The notes under the pieces: generated by a model | Told to the model about the DNA's origin: nothing | Database searches by the model: none | The model's input: the letters and a program-made list of their open reading frames with translations, nothing else | Made by a program: the position numbers and the translations under genes | In this document: in pieces, positions 19,301 to 26,562 of the stretch | Numbering within the stretch: the first letter of the stretch is position 1 | Layout of the letters: each line of letters opens with the position of its first letter | DNA from: Paludibacter propionicigenes | GTDB lineage: Bacteria > Bacteroidota > Bacteroidia > Bacteroidales > JAIFNL01 | Assembly (NCBI GenBank): GCA_020721325.1 | Contig: DYNA01000007.1 | Coordinates: 1 to 51,869, forward strand | Reading direction: 5' to 3' | DNA length: 51,869 nucleotides

Positions 19301-19575
19301 CTAACGGAAACCAAATTTTTACCGTTCGGACTAAAAGCTATATCGTTTACAAAAAATGAATGACCGCGAAAAGTTTTAATTTCCTTACCCAAAGCGGCAT
19401 TCCAGAGTTTGATTACACCATCTTTTGAGGCTGAAGCCAAATATTTAAAATCGGGGCTATATTCCAAAGCCGTTATTTCTTTGCTATGCCCTAAATTACT
19501 CATTAATACGGCATCTTGAGCCGATATTTGGTTCAAAATGAGCATTAAAACCACTAACAACAATTGTTTTTTCAT
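16387..19575 (-). CDS. Exported protein with 14 WD40 repeats and a C-terminal caspase-like (C14) domain
   Basis: The 1062-aa product begins with a signal peptide (MKKQLLLVVLMLILNQISAQ), which is why the ATG at 19575 is chosen over one 30 bases upstream. Fourteen WD40 repeats (about 30-630) suit two seven-bladed propellers. An Ig-like segment follows (about 700-800), then a caspase/metacaspase p20 fold from about residue 815 (LYMLVVGINEYQNPDYKL) with catalytic H888 in FYYAGHG and C945 in FDACHSGG; both are intact. With a signal peptide, the protease should act outside the cytoplasm. Substrate unknown. No partner gene adjoins. WD40-caspase proteins are known in multicellular and complex bacteria, but their roles are mostly untested. 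Confidence 0.9.
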   Translation of the reverse strand: MKKQLLLVVLMLILNQISAQDAVLMSNLGHSKEITALEYSPDFKYLASASKDGVIKLWNAALGKEIKTFRGHSFFVNDIAFSPNGKNLVSVSADQTIRLWSVDSETEMMQFAKQMMPVNAVAYSADGSKIYTAIADGTVKIWNAQTGENLNTLSAHSSWVENIALSPDGKYFVTSSWENKIKLWNAQNNELLRPLVGLSLSSAALAFSPNSKWVAAGSRDKNVAVWNSETGELQTVLKGHTQEVWSVRFSPNNQFLATASADKTVIIWDWQKGTKLLTILENSVVFSLLFSESGKEIAIGNAQAEINIRQIADGTLIKQFKGYSEDILCINFSADGGFLASGSSNSSIKIWNTQNSKDLKPLKADNKSVLCLKFSPNQKFMVSGSASNVLNYWDLSKKQVTKTMGNFVFGATALDISPDSKIIAATNYQETALFDAETGKQILRTANINDIVSDIVFSPDGKSFAIASWDGSARLYDTQTGNELFKYIGHKGYVECVAFSPNGKYLATGSWDNSVRLWEVETGKTVFQFNGHTDKVVSLSFNPNGNQLVSASHDNTLKIWNVNNGTLEKTLTGHTAKVFDVEFSPDGRRIASAASDATIRFWSSQNGTELLRLYSMSDSKDFIAVTPSGKFDGTPAGIDLLFYLQNGQIVPLESFYEQYFTPRLFETIFAVSDFDYVNGENLVETVEPKIEVKLPPEIKIISPNKETKTFRQNEKGELLATTQEIELWADVYDKGTGVSEIRVFHNQKLIESDDFLDVGEVHTKKIKIQLLNGKNTLKITAFNTEQVEAVPQEIDVYFNGNQSTTSLYMLVVGINEYQNPDYKLNYALADATSFQKELELGSKSLFEKIETVFLGNENASFAKIQEQMQLLKSKVKPEDVFIFYYAGHGIMSQDAQSQFFLVPYDLTNVNQSTQELENKAISARNLKVFSKEIKARKQMFVFDACHSGGLLETLISMGNVAEEKAIAQLARSTGTFWLTASTTEQFAAEFGTLGHGVFTYSILYALQGKAENLGLDKKITVQEISTFVNENVPELSEKYKGKAQYPVSFGFGQDFPLILLQK

Positions 19576-19831
19576 AGTTAAAAAAGGAAAAATATGTTTC
19601 AACAATAAAATTTGACTGCGTAAAGATACATTAATATCACAATCGTTCGTTATTTTTTTCCATCAATGTACGAATATTTTGAAATTCAACAAATAAAATT
19701 CAGTACAATTTTATTTTTTTTTATTTTACTTAAAATCAGAAAGTTATCTTTTAAATTTATTAGACTTGTTGCAAATTAAAATTCAATACTTTAGCAATTA
19801 AACTATTTTTTCAAATTTGAAAAAAAAATTG

Positions 19832-19839
19832 TATTTTTG
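19832..19839 (+). promoter_or_regulatory. Upstream TAnnTTTG box
   Basis: TATTTTTG matches the Bacteroidota -7 consensus. It would start a transcript at about 19846 that meets a terminator-like hairpin at 19890-19928. Confidence 0.4.
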
Positions 19840-19845
19840 TATCGG

Positions 19846-19935
19846 TTAAGTTCCTGCTTAACTCAAATACGATTTTATATATTGCTTTCATAAGGTTATA
19901 AAGGTTTAGAACACAATTATAACCTTATTTTTTTA
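19846..19935 (+). ncRNA. Candidate small RNA or attenuated leader
   Basis: Downstream of the TATTTTTG box come a small hairpin (GTTAAG-TTCCTG-CTTAAC, 19845-19862) and a perfect 12-bp stem (ATAAGGTTATAA 19890-19901 with 19917-19928), followed immediately by a T-rich run. That is promoter, structure and terminator in about 100 bases. A second box at 20011 can serve the helicase gene independently. Confidence 0.35.
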
Positions 19936-20010
19936 TTTTTACAATTTTTTTTCGTACATATTGCTAAAAAACTCAATTTTTTTTTTCACATAAAATTGTA
20001 AAAAAAACAG

Positions 20011-20018
20011 TAATTTTG
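20011..20018 (+). promoter_or_regulatory. Promoter -7 box of the DEAD-box helicase gene
   Basis: TAATTTTG fits TAnnTTTG, 52 bases before the chosen start codon. Transcription from here begins at or beyond the upstream in-frame start at 20016, which argues for the ATG at 20070. Confidence 0.5.
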
Positions 20019-20069
20019 CTTTTTCTAAAAATATGGAATTTTTATTTTTTATTGTGCAAAAAAGAAAGT

Positions 20070-21335
20070 ATGAAGTTTGAAGATTACAATATAAACGAAG
20101 GCTTAAAGAAAAATATAGCCAAATTGGGCTATATTAAACCAACGGATATTCAGTTTAAATCGATACCTGCTATTCAAAAAGGCGAAGATGTTTTGGCAAT
20201 AGCCCAAACAGGAACCGGAAAAACGGCTGCTTTTGCCATTCCTATCATCGACCTTTTGCATAAGCGAAAAATTGTAGGTAGAAATGATGGCATAAAATGT
20301 GTAGTTATGGAGCCAACGCGCGAATTGGCTATCCAAATTTACGAAACCTTTGACGTTCTTTCGCGTCATACGCGAGTGAAAAGTTTGTGCGTATTTGGAG
20401 GTGTGGAGCAAGACTCACAAATTGCTGCATTGCAAGAAGGTGTGGATATTTTAGTGGCTACTCCGGGTAGAATGTTCGATTTGGTAAGCCAAGGACACAT
20501 CAATTTTAAACGGCTCGAAATTGTCGTTTTAGACGAAGCCGACCACATGCTCGACTTGGGTTTTATAAAAGATATTCGAAATTTAATCCGATTTTTACCT
20601 AAAAACCGACAAACACTTTTCTTTTCCGCTACCATTGACAGCAAAATAAAAGAATTGGCTTACTCACTGGTTCACAAGCCAGTACACATTCAGATTTCGC
20701 CAAAAGACCCAGTGGCAAAAAATGTAAATCATGCCGTTACTTTTATAAAAATGGACGATAAAAGATTTTTTTTAGAACGAATTATCAATGAACACCCTGA
20801 TAGCAAAATATTGGTTTTTGTTAGAACCAAAATAAGAGCCGAAAGAGTTTTAAAAGCTATGGAAAGAATTGATATTAAAACAATTACTTTGCATGGCGAC
20901 AAAGAACAGCAAGAACGCCTAAATGCCCTGAATCTTTTTAAAAAAGGTGAAGTTAAAGTATTGATAGCTACCGATGTAAGCGCACGCGGAATTGATATTG
21001 ACCAAGTAGAATATGTCATTAATTACGATTTGCCCGAAAAACCCGAAAATTATGTGCATAGAGTAGGTCGCACGGGACGCGGAAATTCACGTGGGCAAGC
21101 CATTTCATTTTGCAGCGAAGAAGAAAAACCAATTTTAGATGAAATTCAAAAATATTTAGATAATGAAATTCAAGTACTTGAAATTAATTTGGAAGAATAT
21201 CACCAAACCATTGATTTTTCGGGCGAAACAAAAACCAATTGGAAATCGCTGATGAAAGAAATTAAGCAAATGGAAGAGCAGCATCAAAAAGCGGTTGCTA
21301 AAAAAGCAAAACGCAAAGCAAATAAAAAGAAATAA
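20070..21335 (+). CDS. DEAD-box ATP-dependent RNA helicase
   Basis: The 421-aa protein carries the family motifs in order: a Q-motif region (YIKPTDIQFKSIPAIQ), Walker A AQTGTGKT, PTRELA, TPGRM, DEAD (VLDEADHML), SAT, and the second-domain motifs TDVSARGIDID and HRVGRTGR. The C-terminus is a short Lys/Ala-rich tail likely to bind RNA. Related RhlE/CshA-type proteins unwind structured RNA in ribosome assembly and mRNA decay, often in the cold; which role applies here is not shown. ATG 20070 is chosen because it starts MKFEDYNIN and lies downstream of a promoter box. Confidence 0.93.
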   Translation: MKFEDYNINEGLKKNIAKLGYIKPTDIQFKSIPAIQKGEDVLAIAQTGTGKTAAFAIPIIDLLHKRKIVGRNDGIKCVVMEPTRELAIQIYETFDVLSRHTRVKSLCVFGGVEQDSQIAALQEGVDILVATPGRMFDLVSQGHINFKRLEIVVLDEADHMLDLGFIKDIRNLIRFLPKNRQTLFFSATIDSKIKELAYSLVHKPVHIQISPKDPVAKNVNHAVTFIKMDDKRFFLERIINEHPDSKILVFVRTKIRAERVLKAMERIDIKTITLHGDKEQQERLNALNLFKKGEVKVLIATDVSARGIDIDQVEYVINYDLPEKPENYVHRVGRTGRGNSRGQAISFCSEEEKPILDEIQKYLDNEIQVLEINLEEYHQTIDFSGETKTNWKSLMKEIKQMEEQHQKAVAKKAKRKANKKK

Positions 21336-21486
21336 ATAAGGTTAATTTATTAATAAACAATATTTTAGCTAATAAATCAAAGGCATTTTGCAAAGAATTA
21401 ATACAATGATGTTCAATTCAAAGGCGAAAGACTTATTGATTTAAAGATTTGGTTCTTATGTTCATAAAATATTGTTTATCAATTGT

Positions 21487-22185
21487 TTAAATTATTTGTT
21501 TTTTTTCAAAAAACGATTTACTTTTTATTGCAATAAAATCTTTTAAATAAAAAGGTTCAAAGTAAGCAACATTTTCAAATTGCTGATTTACAAACTTTTC
21601 ATGCGACAAATTTGCCATAAAAGCAGAAGAAGGATAGAATAAATCTGAAAAAAAAGCATTTGAGTGCGTTAAAATTTCTTTGCATTTATCGGCACCGTCT
21701 CCAAAAAAAAGAATCTTGTTTTGGTTTAAAAATTCTAAATACGAATCTGGTGTGATTACATCAGCCGAAATTGGTTTAATCAGCTGATTTTGAGTATTAT
21801 AAAAGGCAGAATAAACTTCCATTCTGCGGGCATCTATCATGGGAGCAAAAAGAGAATATTGATTGTCAAATTTTGAAGCTGCTCCATAAGCCATTGATTG
21901 CAAAGTACTTATACCAATCAAAGGAATGTCTAATCCATAAGCAATTCCTTTTGCCGTTGAAACTCCAATTCGCAAGCCGGTGTACGAACCGGGTCCTTGA
22001 CTTACGGCAATAGCCTTTAAATCAGAGCGTTTACAGTTTGTCTGTTCAAAGAGTTCTTGAATAAAAACCGATAAAAGCGAGGCATGTAAATTTTTTTCTT
22101 CGCTTTGTTTCAAGGCAATGATTTCGCTGCCTTCAGAAAGGCAAACGGAGCAAATTTGTGTTGCCGTTTCTATATTTAAAATCAT
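21487..22185 (-). CDS. tsaB: tRNA N6-threonylcarbamoyladenosine synthesis protein TsaB
   Basis: TsaB is the non-catalytic partner of TsaD, which adds the threonylcarbamoyl group to A37 of ANN-decoding tRNAs. The sequence opens with the ASKHA-fold phosphate-1 motif (ILNIETATQICSVCL) and has the diagnostic SQGPGSYTGLRIGVSTAKG and LIGISTLQSMA segments. At 232 aa it is close to usual TsaB length and lacks the metal-binding histidines of TsaD, as expected. A TATTTTTG box lies 23 bases upstream (22208-22215). Confidence 0.93.
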   Translation of the reverse strand: MILNIETATQICSVCLSEGSEIIALKQSEEKNLHASLLSVFIQELFEQTNCKRSDLKAIAVSQGPGSYTGLRIGVSTAKGIAYGLDIPLIGISTLQSMAYGAASKFDNQYSLFAPMIDARRMEVYSAFYNTQNQLIKPISADVITPDSYLEFLNQNKILFFGDGADKCKEILTHSNAFFSDLFYPSSAFMANLSHEKFVNQQFENVAYFEPFYLKDFIAIKSKSFFEKKQII

Positions 22186-22207
22186 ATTTTTTTAGTTATT
22201 AAAAAAG

Positions 22208-22215
22208 CAAAAATA
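22208..22215 (-). promoter_or_regulatory. Promoter -7 box for tsaB
   Basis: Reads TATTTTTG on the minus strand, 22 bases before the tsaB ATG and downstream of the fecR terminator, so tsaB appears to have its own promoter. Confidence 0.5.
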
Positions 22216-22241
22216 AAACTTCTTTGGTAAAATAAAAAATA

Positions 22242-22257
22242 GCAAAATCAATTTTGC
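22242..22257 (-). terminator. Terminator after fecR-like gene
   Basis: GCAAAAT-CA-ATTTTGC is a perfect 7-bp stem flanked by T/A runs on both strands, 41 bases past the FecR stop codon. Confidence 0.6.
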
Positions 22258-22298
22258 TTTTTTTTAACTAAAAAAAACAATTCATTTTAGGGATAATT

Positions 22299-23141
22299 TT
22301 ATTTTAATATTATCTGATTATTTATTTTATGAATTTGAAGATTGTAGGTTTCGCAAATCACTTGTAAAATAGTTTCCAGATTTTTATTTGAAAAACTTGA
22401 ATGCAGTTTGCGTTGCCCTATTTCACTGTTTTCTATCACAATATTTACTCTGTATGCTTTACTTAAATCTTTAACAACTTGTTGCATTTCAACGTTTTTA
22501 AAATCAAATTCTTTGGTTTTCCACGACAAATAATTTTTATTAGAATTTATATTTTTTTCAAAATTTTGGGTATTTACGGTAACCATTTCGCCGGGTAACA
22601 ATGTCATTTTTTTATTTTCTGTTTTGGCTACTTCTACTTTTCCCGTTGCCACTAAAACTTCTAAATTTTTTTCGGCTACGTGTGTATTTACTGAAAAAGA
22701 AGTTCCTAACACTTTGATTTGAGCTTGTTTGGTTTTAATAATAAAAGCTTTGTTTTTCATTTTGCTGATTTCAAAAAAAGCTTCGCCTTCAAACTCAATA
22801 AGTCTGGTATTTATATTAAAAGTTTCATCGTATTTTATTTTAGCAGAAGCATTGAGCCAAACAATAGAACCATCGGGCAATTGGATTTTTTTTATGGATT
22901 TCTCCAAATTATTTTCTACCGTAACTACTTGATGTTTTAAACCTGTGGTTAAATAATAAAAAGCTAAAAATGAAATACTTAGAACAGCTAATAAAAGAGC
23001 TGCTACTTTATAAAATGGCTTTTGAAACGTAACTTTTGGCTTAGAAGTTTCTAATAAATTGTCCTCTTTTAATCGGGCATACAAATTCTCCCAAGCTTTA
23101 TTGGTATCGAAAGGCTCATTATTGGTTTGTTTGCGAGTCAT
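22299..23141 (-). CDS. FecR family anti-sigma factor / signal transducer
   Basis: The 280-aa protein has a cytoplasmic N-terminus (1-45), one membrane helix (about 46-66: VAALLLAVLSISFLAFYYLTTG), a FecR domain (about 75-175, with LPDGSIVWLNASAKIKY and FEGEAFFEI) and a C-terminal DUF4974-like domain. Such proteins hold an ECF sigma factor until an outer-membrane receptor signals. It starts 25 bases after the ECF sigma gene, its expected partner. Usually a SusC-like TonB receptor with an N-terminal signalling domain follows, but here tsaB does. Confidence 0.92.
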   Translation of the reverse strand: MTRKQTNNEPFDTNKAWENLYARLKEDNLLETSKPKVTFQKPFYKVAALLLAVLSISFLAFYYLTTGLKHQVVTVENNLEKSIKKIQLPDGSIVWLNASAKIKYDETFNINTRLIEFEGEAFFEISKMKNKAFIIKTKQAQIKVLGTSFSVNTHVAEKNLEVLVATGKVEVAKTENKKMTLLPGEMVTVNTQNFEKNINSNKNYLSWKTKEFDFKNVEMQQVVKDLSKAYRVNIVIENSEIGQRKLHSSFSNKNLETILQVICETYNLQIHKINNQIILK

Positions 23142-23166
23142 AATTTTTCACTTTTTTTAATAAAAT

Positions 23167-23688
23167 TCATTCTTTCAAGTTTAACTTAAAAGCCTGCAAA
23201 GCTTTGCTAATGTTGGCTTCTACTGTTTTTATCGAAATGGATAATTTTTCTGCTATTTCACGGTTTTTTAATCCATCGTATCGGCTCAAAATAAAAATTT
23301 TCCGGCAATTTTCCGGCAACAAATGAAGTGTTTGGTCTATTGCCTGAGTCATTTGTTTGAGTTTCATTTCCTCAAAAGGGTCTGTTGCAAATTCCATCGA
23401 CTGAATTTTTACAAACTTTGCGTATTTTTCTTCTACTTTGAAATGTTCAATTTCTTGCAAACAACTGTTTTGCACTACTTTATACAAATATGCTTTCAAA
23501 GAATCGGTAATACTAATTTTTTGTCTATCGCGCCAAAGTTTATAAAAAGTATCTTGTACTTTTTCTTCTGCACTTTCAGCAGAATGAAGGTATTTTTGAG
23601 CAAAAATACAAAGTGGTGCGTACAAATCTCTAAATACACGCTCAAATTCTTTTATATCACCTCGTTGTATCTTTTTAAAATGCTCCAT
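23167..23688 (-). CDS. ECF-type RNA polymerase sigma-70 factor
   Basis: The 173-aa protein has sigma region 2 (about 15-80, FERVFRDLYAPLCIFAQKYL and VQDTFYKLW) and region 4 with a helix-turn-helix (about 115-170, LPENCRKIFILSRYDGLKNREIAEKLSISIKTVE). This is the Bacteroidota FecI-like layout. The paired anti-sigma gene follows. A TAATTTTG box lies 5 bases from the ATG (23694-23701), so its mRNA would be leaderless or nearly so. Target genes are not evident; autoregulation is common in the family. Confidence 0.93.
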   Translation of the reverse strand: MEHFKKIQRGDIKEFERVFRDLYAPLCIFAQKYLHSAESAEEKVQDTFYKLWRDRQKISITDSLKAYLYKVVQNSCLQEIEHFKVEEKYAKFVKIQSMEFATDPFEEMKLKQMTQAIDQTLHLLPENCRKIFILSRYDGLKNREIAEKLSISIKTVEANISKALQAFKLNLKE

Positions 23689-23693
23689 GAATG

Positions 23694-23701
23694 CAAAATT
23701 A
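23694..23701 (-). promoter_or_regulatory. Promoter -7 box abutting the sigma gene start
   Basis: TAATTTTG on the minus strand, 5 bases before the ATG. The predicted transcription start falls at or beside the start codon. Confidence 0.45.
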
Positions 23702-23725
23702 TATTTTTTGTATTAATAAAAAAAT

Positions 23726-23757
23726 GTTCTCCGTATATAAATTAATTTTCGGAGAAC
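23726..23757 (-). terminator. Terminator hairpin upstream of the sigma gene
   Basis: GTTCTCCG (23726-23733) pairs exactly with CGGAGAAC (23750-23757), with T-runs on both sides. On the minus strand it would end transcripts coming from the 24085-25350 gene, isolating the sigma operon. The rest of 23760-24084 is A/T-rich with no gene seen. Confidence 0.65.
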
Positions 23758-24084
23758 GTTTTTTAATTTTTAAATATCTTTTTTTATGAATAAAAATAGG
23801 CCTGATATATTTTTACTAATTTAATAAATTTATTTTTACTGTTTATTATTTTTTATAAATTTAATATTTTACCTATTTATTTTTTTATTAAAAAAAGCTA
23901 TTTATTCTGAATTACAAAAATAAATTCGTTAAATTTATACTCCAAAACTTGTATAACACTGATTGTAAAATACTTAATAAATTCACCGAATAATTAAATA
24001 TTTGTATTTTAAGTAGTAATATAATATTTAACGAATTATTGAAATAATTGAAAAATATTAGTAGTTTAACAGATTTATAATCAA

Positions 24085-25350
24085 TTATTTATTTCTTTTT
24101 AATTGTTTTTCATATTTTTTGAGCGCCGTTTCTATTGAAGCGTCCGGTTCAATAAAATTATGTTCTCCCCAAAAATTATCATCGGTAAAAGCAGTCAATT
24201 CTTCTTCAAAAATAGCCGATTTTAGCAAAGACTCTTTGGATTTGAATTTTTCTATTTTTTCTGAGTTCCAATCAGTTACAGCTATTTCAGACATAATTGA
24301 ATAAGTTGAACTAAATAATCTCTTTTTCCAATTGCATTTGAATTTTACTTCACCACGCGAATAACTAAAGTAATATTTGCCGTCAGTTTGTTTGTAAGTA
24401 GCTAAATAACTGGTAGTTAAAGGTGTTAATTTTAAACCTACCGGTTTGCGTTTTACAAACATTTCGCTTACTTGGTCTTTGTCGGTCAAATCTAAACTAA
24501 ATTCTACCGAAGTAATTGCTAAATTGGTAGTATTAATGTAGTATTTTCCATAATACATCGGATAATCGGTCAATAAAACTTTGGGCTTAAATTCTACTAC
24601 ATAATTTAAAGTTTCATCTATCGTTTTAACATCAATAATGGTATATTCATAATAAGGGCGCAAATTGTCATCAAGCAAAATATAAGGATTTTTTGCAACA
24701 TCAAACAATAGAGCCGTATAAGGTCCACCTTGCAATTTAACAGCAAGAGTATCAGCTTTTTTCACGTTCGAGCTTTTTCTGCCTTTAAAAACTTTAATTT
24801 TGTCTTCTAAGTCTTGATTGTATGAAGCTTTATGAATATCGACCAACGCTTCCGAAATGGCTAAGTAATCACGACCTTGTTTTACAGTTTCTCTATAAAA
24901 ACCGGCAGACATTACGTCATTAATACTATAATTTTCCGGTATTTTTTTTACTACTTTTTCCATCAAAGCCGAAGCTTCTTCGGGACGAACCGTTATTTCA
25001 CTCAAATTTACACTGGTAGGCGTTAGCCAAATAATGTTTTCCTCATTATTTAAAGTACTCAGTGCCAATTTTTTAGAAGTATAACCGATATGCGAAATTT
25101 CTAACTCATTTGCTTTAGAATCGTTTGCCACTTTAATTGTAAATTCGCCTTCTGAATTGGTTACTGTGCCAATATGCGTGCCAACTAAAGTAACACTTCC
25201 AAATACAACATCGGTTTTTGTCTTATTATCTTTTACTTTGGCTTTGTAAACCTTGTAATTATCAGCATCTTGAGCTATGCTTAAATTAACAACAAAGATT
25301 AACACCATTAAACTTGTTGCTTTTGCTAAATGAAAAAATATTGCTTTCAT
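24085..25350 (-). CDS. Exported carboxypeptidase-regulatory-like domain protein
   Basis: A signal peptide (residues 1-27, ending NLSIAQ) is followed by a CarboxypepD_reg-like beta-sandwich (about 35-115: VVFGSVTLVGTHIGTVTNSEGEFTI, LEISHIGYTSKKL). Residues 120-421 are an uncharacterised beta-rich region with many Tyr and Lys. In Bacteroidota this N-terminal domain is common on outer-membrane-associated proteins, including TonB receptors, but no receptor barrel is present here. Function unknown. It lies upstream of the sigma/FecR pair but is separated by a terminator and may be a regulated target. Confidence 0.8.
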   Translation of the reverse strand: MKAIFFHLAKATSLMVLIFVVNLSIAQDADNYKVYKAKVKDNKTKTDVVFGSVTLVGTHIGTVTNSEGEFTIKVANDSKANELEISHIGYTSKKLALSTLNNEENIIWLTPTSVNLSEITVRPEEASALMEKVVKKIPENYSINDVMSAGFYRETVKQGRDYLAISEALVDIHKASYNQDLEDKIKVFKGRKSSNVKKADTLAVKLQGGPYTALLFDVAKNPYILLDDNLRPYYEYTIIDVKTIDETLNYVVEFKPKVLLTDYPMYYGKYYINTTNLAITSVEFSLDLTDKDQVSEMFVKRKPVGLKLTPLTTSYLATYKQTDGKYYFSYSRGEVKFKCNWKKRLFSSTYSIMSEIAVTDWNSEKIEKFKSKESLLKSAIFEEELTAFTDDNFWGEHNFIEPDASIETALKKYEKQLKRNK

Positions 25351-25549
25351 AATTTCTTTTTTTTAATAATTTTTAAATTAATTTTCTAAAAATTTTCAAA
25401 TAAGCTTATTTTGTTTTTAACTTTTATCGATTTTATAGTAAGATAGGTTTAAAGTCGTTTACCCTATCCTAAAAATTGATTTTTTTTATTTTTATAGAAA
25501 AAAAAATAAAAATAAGTTTTAATGAATTAATTATAAAGTTATTAGAAAA

Positions 25550-26557
25550 TTAAAAAGGTGAATGAATAATTTCATTGATAGCTTCAGCCCAAAAAGTGTT
25601 ATCATTTAAACTTTTTACTAAAGTTAAATTTTTTCCTCCATTTTCAATAAAAATATTACGGTATTCGTATTCTATTTCTACTAAGGTTTCCAAACAGTCG
25701 GTAACAAAAGAAGGTGAAATAATTAGCAAATTTTTAATGCCCGATTGGGCTTTTTCAATTATTATTTTATCTGTAAAAGGATAAAGCCAATTTTTATCTA
25801 AACGTGATTGAAAACCAACCGAATACATGTCGGAAGAGAGATTTAAAATTTGAGCCAAAAGGCGTGTTGTTTCATAGCAAGTGGCTTTGTAACAATATTT
25901 TCCGTGTTCAGGCATTGAAACAGAACAAGTGCAATTTTTCTCAAAATGTTTTGGGTGAATCTTATTTATTTGTCTGATAGGCAATCCATGATAAGAAAAT
26001 ATAACATGTTCAAAATCTGATATTTCGTATTTTTGTATTTGCCTTACAAAAGCATTTAAAAAAGCTCGATGATTGTAGAATTGATTGATTATCTTCAAAT
26101 TTGTGAATTTTTGATTGTTCGATAATTCTTTTAAAATCAATTCATTAATAGAACCGGTAGTTGAAGATGCATATTGAGGAAAAAGTGGTAAAAATATCAA
26201 TTCTTTAAAATCTTGAATTTTCAATTTTTCGAGTACGGAGATTAGCGAAGGCTCACCATAACGCATAGCATAAAATATGGTTTCATTTTCTGGAACTATT
26301 TTTTGTAATTTTACTGATAAACTTTTTAAGTAATACAAAATAGGAGACCCTTTTTCTGTCCAAAGTTTTTGATAAAGTTTTGTGGATTTTGAAACTCTAA
26401 AGGGTATAATAATCAGATTTACAAGCAGTAAACGAAAAAAAAACGGTATATCAATGACTCTTTTATCGTTTAAAAATTGACGCAAAAATATTTTAACAGA
26501 CTTTTTATCGGCTTTTTTAGGAGTTCCAACGTTTACTAAAACAATTGCCTTTTTCAT
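25550..26557 (-). CDS. hemH: Ferrochelatase
   Basis: HemH inserts Fe2+ into protoporphyrin IX, the last step of protohaem synthesis. The 335-aa sequence has the family start (KKAIVLVNVGTPKKAD), the catalytic His190 in FSYHGLPIRQ, and the conserved acidic segment VTDCLETLVEIEYE. A Cys-rich stretch (NCTCSVSMPEHGKYCYKATC) sits in the centre. Some ferrochelatases carry an iron-sulfur cluster, but whether these cysteines bind one is unclear. It is the last gene of the five-gene operon, 5 bases after hemG. Confidence 0.95.
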   Translation of the reverse strand: MKKAIVLVNVGTPKKADKKSVKIFLRQFLNDKRVIDIPFFFRLLLVNLIIIPFRVSKSTKLYQKLWTEKGSPILYYLKSLSVKLQKIVPENETIFYAMRYGEPSLISVLEKLKIQDFKELIFLPLFPQYASSTTGSINELILKELSNNQKFTNLKIINQFYNHRAFLNAFVRQIQKYEISDFEHVIFSYHGLPIRQINKIHPKHFEKNCTCSVSMPEHGKYCYKATCYETTRLLAQILNLSSDMYSVGFQSRLDKNWLYPFTDKIIIEKAQSGIKNLLIISPSFVTDCLETLVEIEYEYRNIFIENGGKNLTLVKSLNDNTFWAEAINEIIHSPF

Positions 26558-26562
26558 ATTTT

